Assembly: GCF_000828575.1 (NCBI RefSeq)
Contig: NZ_AP011952.1
Location: 186,001 to 250,000 of the forward strand
Origin: Methanothermobacter sp. CaT2
GTDB lineage: Archaea > Methanobacteriota > Methanobacteria > Methanobacteriales > Methanothermobacteraceae
Direction: 5' to 3'
DNA: 64,000 bases
Of the stretch, positions 59,847 to 64,000 are shown in pieces. The notes beneath the pieces were generated by a model. That model worked only from the letters and a program-made list of their open reading frames with translations, was not told the origin of the DNA and did not search any database. The first letter of the stretch is position 1; each line of letters starts with the position of its first letter. The translations under genes were made by a program, and so were the position numbers.

Positions 59847-60881
59847 CTAATCACTGTAAAGTATCCTTTTTGGTTTTTCATTATCAAATACGCCCCTTAT
59901 ACCATCGAGATATGAGCAAATTGTAAACTTTATTCTTCTATATTTGTTATCCCTTAACAACATATTCGCCGCTAATGATAAAATCAGATTCTTAAAAAGG
60001 AGCATATAAAACCTTAATTTATTTTTTGAATAATTCCTGCCAATATAAGCCAGGTTTCGAGTACCGTAATAAGTTATCCAGAGCTTATCCAGGGAAACTG
60101 TGTAAATGGGTTTACCTAAAAATGTTTTTTCACTGAGATCTTTCTTGGAGTCCTCTTTATGGATAATCACACTTCCAGGTACAAGTATCAATTTACCTTG
60201 AGTGCCAAGCCTGAGACAGTATTCTATATCATCATGATGAATGAAAAATTCCTCTCTTGGAAGGCCCACCTTTTTGATCTTGTTACTGTTTATGAGTATA
60301 CCGACAAATGAAGCAGTATCAATGGATACCCACTTCTTTTCATACATTTCTTTACTGAGGGGTGTTTGGATGAGTGGGAAAATTCTCTCAAGGTTTGCAT
60401 ATCCTCTGTGATTAACAGAGATATTATTTTTAGAATCTAGAACTGCACAGCAAATCGCCGAAAGGTCATCTGAAGCATATACAAGTAACTTTTCAAGGCT
60501 ATCTGGTAGTGGTTCCGCATCGTCGTCCATTAGCCAGATCCAGTCGTATCCGTCCTGGTAGGCTCTTTTGACTCCTTCGTGGAATCCTCCTGCTCCGCCG
60601 GTGTTTTCGGGTAGTCTTATGTGGGTGACTCTGATTTCTTCCTGGTTTTCTGGGGTTTTCAGTGTGAGTGTTCCTCCCTCTGGGCTGGGGCTGTAGCCCT
60701 CCTGGTGGAGGAGTTCTGGTGTTCCATCGGTTGAGGCGTTGTCTATGATGTATATCGCCTGGAGGGGTCTTGTCTGCTTCATGAGTGCCTCCAGGCATTC
60801 CATGAGCAGCTCCTTACGGTTGTAGGTTACCACCACTGCAGCAACCTTCACATCACCGGAAACATCCCTGGAGGCCATCAT
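59847..60881 (-). CDS. Family 2 glycosyltransferase, probably galactofuranosyl-type, with mosaic base composition
   Basis: A 344-residue GT2 enzyme close in pattern to galactofuranosyltransferases: VVVTYNRKELLMECLEAL, IDNASTDGT, TGGAGGFHEGVKRAY and WLMDDDAEPLPDSL. It follows the UDP-galactopyranose mutase gene with a four-base overlap, which supports galactofuranose transfer. The first 130 codons are GC-rich (35 G+C of 60 at 60541-60600) and the rest is AT-rich (17 of 60 at 60001-60060), with a change near 60490. It looks like the edge of an exchanged cassette. An insert near residues 60-85 is unusually rich in glycine, proline and charged residues. Confidence 0.88.
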   Translation of the reverse strand: MMASRDVSGDVKVAAVVVTYNRKELLMECLEALMKQTRPLQAIYIIDNASTDGTPELLHQEGYSPSPEGGTLTLKTPENQEEIRVTHIRLPENTGGAGGFHEGVKRAYQDGYDWIWLMDDDAEPLPDSLEKLLVYASDDLSAICCAVLDSKNNISVNHRGYANLERIFPLIQTPLSKEMYEKKWVSIDTASFVGILINSNKIKKVGLPREEFFIHHDDIEYCLRLGTQGKLILVPGSVIIHKEDSKKDLSEKTFLGKPIYTVSLDKLWITYYGTRNLAYIGRNYSKNKLRFYMLLFKNLILSLAANMLLRDNKYRRIKFTICSYLDGIRGVFDNEKPKRILYSD

Positions 60882-62017
60882 CTCACCTCCTCCTCAAATA
60901 CCTCAAGGGCCCTCTTTACAACGTCGTCCATGTCATAGTAGCGGTACTCTGCGAGCCTACCAAGGAGTGTGAGGTTCTCGATTTTCTCTGCGAGTTCCCT
61001 GTATTTCCCGTACATCATCCGGGATTCATCTGTGAATACTGGGTAGTAGGGGTCGTTTCCCTCATCATGTTTGCAGGGGTACTCCCTGAGTGTAACGGTC
61101 TTTTCTGATTCAGCGGGGTGGAGGTGTTTGAATTCGGTTATCCTGGTGAAGTCGTAGTCGTTGGGGTAGTTCACGGTTGCAGCCTCCTGGAACCACTCTG
61201 TATCCAGCCTCTCGAATTGGAGGTCCAGTGAACGGTAGGGGAGCCTTCCATGGGAGTAGTTGAAGAGTTCATCTATCTTACCTGTGAATATCACCCTCCC
61301 CTGGAACTCCCTTCCCATGAAGTTGAACTTATCATCCCTTAACTCCAGGACCTCACTGTGCCTGGTGTTTAGGAGGACCTTTATGTTTTCATGGTTGAGC
61401 ATCCTCTGGATCATCCTGGTGTAGCCCTCTCTGGGCACTCCCTGGTAGGTGTCTGTGAAGTACCGGTCATCCCTTGATAGGACCACCGGGACCCTGGCTG
61501 TGACCTCAGGGTCGATCTCCTCAGGCCTCAAACCCCACTGCTTCACGGTGTAGTTGAGGAAGACCTTCCTGTAGACGTAATCCGCCAGGAACCTCACATC
61601 GGGGTCCTTATCATTGAGGAGTTCCAGTATGGGGACCCTTGATCCATAGTTGTAGCGTTCAAGGAGCTTATCCTGGATCCTCCTGGAGAGACCCTCCGGG
61701 AGTAGCTTCTCCATGCTGTTGAAATTGAATGGCAGCGGCACCTTCACCCCATCGATGAATCCCAGTACATGGTGCTGGTAGTCCCTCCACTCTGTGAACC
61801 CTGATAGGTACCTGAAGACGTCCTCGTGGTCAGTGTGGAATATATGGGGACCGTACCGGTGCACCAGGATACCGGTGGGGTCCATTTCATCGTAACAGTT
61901 ACCAGCGATGTGGTTCCTCTCCTCAACCACCAGGACCTTCCGGTTGAGCTCACATGCTATCCGTTCAGCCATCACAGAACCAGCAAGACCAGCCCCTACT
62001 ATGATATAGTCGAACAT
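60878..62017 (-). CDS. glf: UDP-galactopyranose mutase
   Basis: A 379-residue FAD enzyme that converts UDP-galactopyranose to UDP-galactofuranose. The FAD motif IIVGAGLAGSVMAERIA, the ERNHIAGNCYDE substrate loop, YGPHIFHTD near residue 54 and the FTGKIDELFNY and LREYPCKHDEGNDPYYP segments are diagnostic. It makes the donor for the neighbouring galactofuranosyltransferases. Length is typical and the base composition is core-like. Confidence 0.95.
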   Translation of the reverse strand: MFDYIIVGAGLAGSVMAERIACELNRKVLVVEERNHIAGNCYDEMDPTGILVHRYGPHIFHTDHEDVFRYLSGFTEWRDYQHHVLGFIDGVKVPLPFNFNSMEKLLPEGLSRRIQDKLLERYNYGSRVPILELLNDKDPDVRFLADYVYRKVFLNYTVKQWGLRPEEIDPEVTARVPVVLSRDDRYFTDTYQGVPREGYTRMIQRMLNHENIKVLLNTRHSEVLELRDDKFNFMGREFQGRVIFTGKIDELFNYSHGRLPYRSLDLQFERLDTEWFQEAATVNYPNDYDFTRITEFKHLHPAESEKTVTLREYPCKHDEGNDPYYPVFTDESRMMYGKYRELAEKIENLTLLGRLAEYRYYDMDDVVKRALEVFEEEVR

Positions 62018-62027
62018 CTATAAACCC

Positions 62028-62888
62028 TCAGATCTTCATGTAAACCATTTTTAGGGATTCCCTCTCCAGGAGAACCCTGAGGTCCTCTATCTCGGCATCA
62101 TCTGGAGCCTCAAATTCTCCCATTTCAAGGTTGAGGCTTCTGTACTTCTCGGTGGCGAGTCTATGCGCACCGAGCACCTCTATCTCATCTATACTGTTAT
62201 TTCTCATGAATTCAATCAACTTATCTATGTTTTCACTGTTAAATGTGTATGGTTTCACAGCAGGAAAGCGGAGTATGATGTCACAGTCAGACAGTAACCT
62301 GAAGTTCCTCTTGAAAAGCCTGGTATCCCCACCTATAACGTTAACATCTCCTGTCAGTATCTTGACATCAACGATGAAGAGGTCCACCCTGTCCAGGAGG
62401 ACCTCCAGATTCTCAGGCTGGACATGGAGGGATGTTTCAACCGCCGTGTGGATACCATCGAGTTTCTCAAGCACCGCAAGGATACCATCCGCCTGCAGTA
62501 GCGGCTCTCCGCCTGAGAAGGTCACACCACCCCCGGTTGCCTCATAGTAGTCCAGGTCCCTCAGTATGAGATCTGCAAGTTCCTCCGGTGATAGATCATC
62601 ACCGTAGACACCCATAGCCCCTGATGGACACTTCTCGGCACACTCCAGATGTTCAGGGTACCTGAATATGTCATCGGGTCTTTCAAGGAACTCACACCCC
62701 CTTAAACACTCCAGGCACCCTTTGCACCTATCTGCCCTGAAGTAGACCTCCCGTTCAGGCTTCATGTTCTCGGGGTTGCAGCACCAGGGGCACCTTAAAG
62801 TGCAGCCCTTCAGGAATACGGTGGTCCGTATCCCTGGCCCGTCATGGACACTGAACCTCTGAACACCTGTTACCCTCAGCCTAACCAT
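62028..62888 (-). CDS. pflA: Pyruvate-formate-lyase-activating enzyme-like radical-SAM protein
   Basis: A 286-residue glycyl-radical activase. The radical-SAM motif is KGCTLRCPWCCNP (C-x3-C-x2-C) near residue 25, and the GGEP motif is VTFSGGEPLLQ. A ferredoxin-like insertion near residues 50-90 (CKGCLECLRGCEF, CAEKCPSGAM) would carry extra 4Fe-4S clusters, as in activases of the YjjW/PflC type. ATG 62888 has GGGGGTT upstream and overlaps the end of the pfl gene by eight bases. It installs the glycyl radical in the neighbouring enzyme. Confidence 0.92.
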   Translation of the reverse strand: MVRLRVTGVQRFSVHDGPGIRTTVFLKGCTLRCPWCCNPENMKPEREVYFRADRCKGCLECLRGCEFLERPDDIFRYPEHLECAEKCPSGAMGVYGDDLSPEELADLILRDLDYYEATGGGVTFSGGEPLLQADGILAVLEKLDGIHTAVETSLHVQPENLEVLLDRVDLFIVDVKILTGDVNVIGGDTRLFKRNFRLLSDCDIILRFPAVKPYTFNSENIDKLIEFMRNNSIDEIEVLGAHRLATEKYRSLNLEMGEFEAPDDAEIEDLRVLLERESLKMVYMKI

Positions 62889-64000
62889 GCCAACCCCCGT
62901 GCTCTGAGTACTCAAGGGCCCTCCTCACTATGAGTTCACGGTACTCCTCAGGGAGGTCCCTGAAGTAGGCGCTGAACCCCCAGACCCTCACTATGAGGTC
63001 AGGGTGGAGTTCAGGGTCCCTTGCAGCCTCAAGTATAACCTCAGGGTCAACTACGTTCACCTGGAGCTGCATGATGCCCCTCCGGATTCCTGTCTTGATG
63101 AGGCCCATGAATTCGCCCCGTGCACGTTCAAGGAAGCTCCTATCGATCATTAGGTCCACCACGCCACCGTTGCATGCCTTGCTGTAATCAAGGCCTGAGG
63201 CGAAGTTCAGTATCCCAGTGTAGGACATCCCCTCAAGGAGCCTCACAGGGGATATATGGACGCCCAGGGGCTCCCTGGCACGCCTACCATCAAAGGAGGC
63301 CCCTGTCTCCTCTCCATGCCAGATATAGGATGGGGAGCTTAGACCAAACCTGTACCTGCCAGCAAGTTCATCATGGATCATATCTATGATCCTGTTTGTT
63401 AAATCCATGACCTCAGGTTCATCCATCCCGTACTTGGGGCCCCTGTTTTCCAGTTCGGATCGGAGGGCCTCGCTGGAGCTGAAGTTATCATCAAGAACCC
63501 CAATTATATCATCCAGGTTCATCCTTCCCTTATCAAAGGATAGCCTCTTGATGTTAATGAGTGAGTTCACGAGGTTCCCCATGCCCACAGTCAGAACACC
63601 ATTGTAGCTGTAGGCGGCACCACCCTCGGCTATGTCCCTGCAGCTTTTGATGCAGTCAGGGAAGAGGAGTGAAAGTGGTGGTGATGGCTCAAATTTCAGT
63701 GACTCAACCTCCCTGATAACCCCCTCAATGTACGCCCTGAGGGCGGAGCGGTAGGCATCCAGGAGTTCCTCGAAGCTTCGAGCCCCAGATCTGAGGGCAT
63801 CAGCCAGTGGGATGAGGAGGTTAAGGGTTGCAAGGTTGTTCTGGTCTGAGGATCTCCCGGGGATGAGGGGCTCCCAGCAGGCGGAGGTCCCGTAGTTCTC
63901 TGCATCATCACCATAGTACTCCCTGAGGGCGTCCACAATCACCTCATCATTTGCAATGAGGGGATAGCCGAGTCCACGCTCAATACAGTCAAGGGCGAGC
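62881..64000 (-). CDS. pfl: Pyruvate-formate-lyase-like glycyl-radical enzyme, C-terminal part (5' end outside window)
   Basis: The frame is open from the window edge (about 373 codons) to the stop at 62881, so the N-terminus lies beyond 64000; an internal GTG near 63942 is not the start. The end carries the glycyl-radical region: QLQVNVVDPEVILEAARDPE, then VRVWGFSAYF. The usual form is VRVSGYSA or VRVAGYSA, so a tryptophan and a phenylalanine are substituted around the radical glycine. Together with the activase, it likely makes acetyl-CoA and formate from pyruvate or acts in a related anabolic reaction. Confidence 0.9.
   Translation of the reverse strand, partial: LALDCIERGLGYPLIANDEVIVDALREYYGDDAENYGTSACWEPLIPGRSSDQNNLATLNLLIPLADALRSGARSFEELLDAYRSALRAYIEGVIREVESLKFEPSPPLSLLFPDCIKSCRDIAEGGAAYSYNGVLTVGMGNLVNSLINIKRLSFDKGRMNLDDIIGVLDDNFSSSEALRSELENRGPKYGMDEPEVMDLTNRIIDMIHDELAGRYRFGLSSPSYIWHGEETGASFDGRRAREPLGVHISPVRLLEGMSYTGILNFASGLDYSKACNGGVVDLMIDRSFLERARGEFMGLIKTGIRRGIMQLQVNVVDPEVILEAARDPELHPDLIVRVWGFSAYFRDLPEEYRELIVRRALEYSEHGGWHG

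Noticed and set aside
62881-63942. GTG near 63942 as the start of the glycyl-radical enzyme
   Set aside because: The frame stays open and protein-like up to the window edge (for example RGLGYPLIANDEV), and family members are about twice as long, so the gene is simply cut.

Overview
The window is a contiguous piece of a thermophilic hydrogenotrophic methanogen, almost certainly Methanothermobacter, close to M. thermautotrophicus. The evidence is archaeal translation and transcription genes in the gene order typical of Methanobacteriales, an F420-type sulfite reductase, archaeal lipid enzymes, two secreted proteins with C-terminal pseudomurein-binding repeats, TATA-box promoters, and heavy use of AGG and ATA codons. 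Family and motif calls were made by eye from translated sequence; no database search was run.

Region by region. 1-8313 is a packed plus-strand housekeeping operon: S28e, L24e, ndk, aIF5B, S6e, aIF2-gamma, a PIN gene with an apparent frameshift, pyrophosphatase, RpoE, Spt4, dephospho-CoA kinase, S24e, S27ae and argH. 8375-20283 is mixed core: a KH/PP-loop ATPase, an acyltransferase, a PEBP protein, an AAA-UbiA pair, a geranylgeranyl reductase with its ferredoxin, a frameshifted lipoprotein, a PadR regulator with a HAAS-Fsr fusion, a histidine kinase, a flavodoxin-like oxidoreductase and a NikR-like regulator. 20806-30849 is accessory and AT-richer. Its centre is a seven-gene plus-strand operon (23230-30849) with a divergent HEAT-repeat gene: coiled-coil protein, ClpB-like AAA+ ATPase, zinc-knuckle protein, catalytically dead FGE-fold protein, radical-SAM activase, zinc-ribbon GTPase and a large protein resembling GTPase-associated protein 1. 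I consider this the best candidate for a poorly described conflict or immune system.

31058-37561 holds two closely related pseudomurein-binding surface proteins, flanked by two oppositely oriented MntA/HepT toxin-antitoxin modules; the second HepT is frameshifted. 37849-45194 is a defence-like island: a DUF1232 protein, a four-module zinc-finger/winged-helix protein, a probable EVE/PUA-like protein, BrxD-like ATPase, BrxHI-like helicase, and HicAB. 45353-50172 carries a MarR-MATE pair, a regulator/DUF3467 pair divergent from a winged-helix gene with matching operators, a membrane protein and an ACR3-type arsenite exporter. 50272-62017 is a cell-surface glycosylation locus whose middle (about 53.09-60.49 kb) is strikingly AT-rich and looks like an exchanged cassette, with one boundary inside a glycosyltransferase gene. 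62028-64000 holds a glycyl-radical activase and the C-terminal part of a pyruvate-formate-lyase-like enzyme cut by the window edge.

Four genes carry single-base or short disruptions (4251-4645, 14117-14612, 36736-37166, 50272-51034) and one lacks a canonical start where its ribosome binding site points (40530). Homopolymer sequencing error and true gene decay cannot be told apart here. No tRNA, rRNA, CRISPR array or insertion sequence was recognised.
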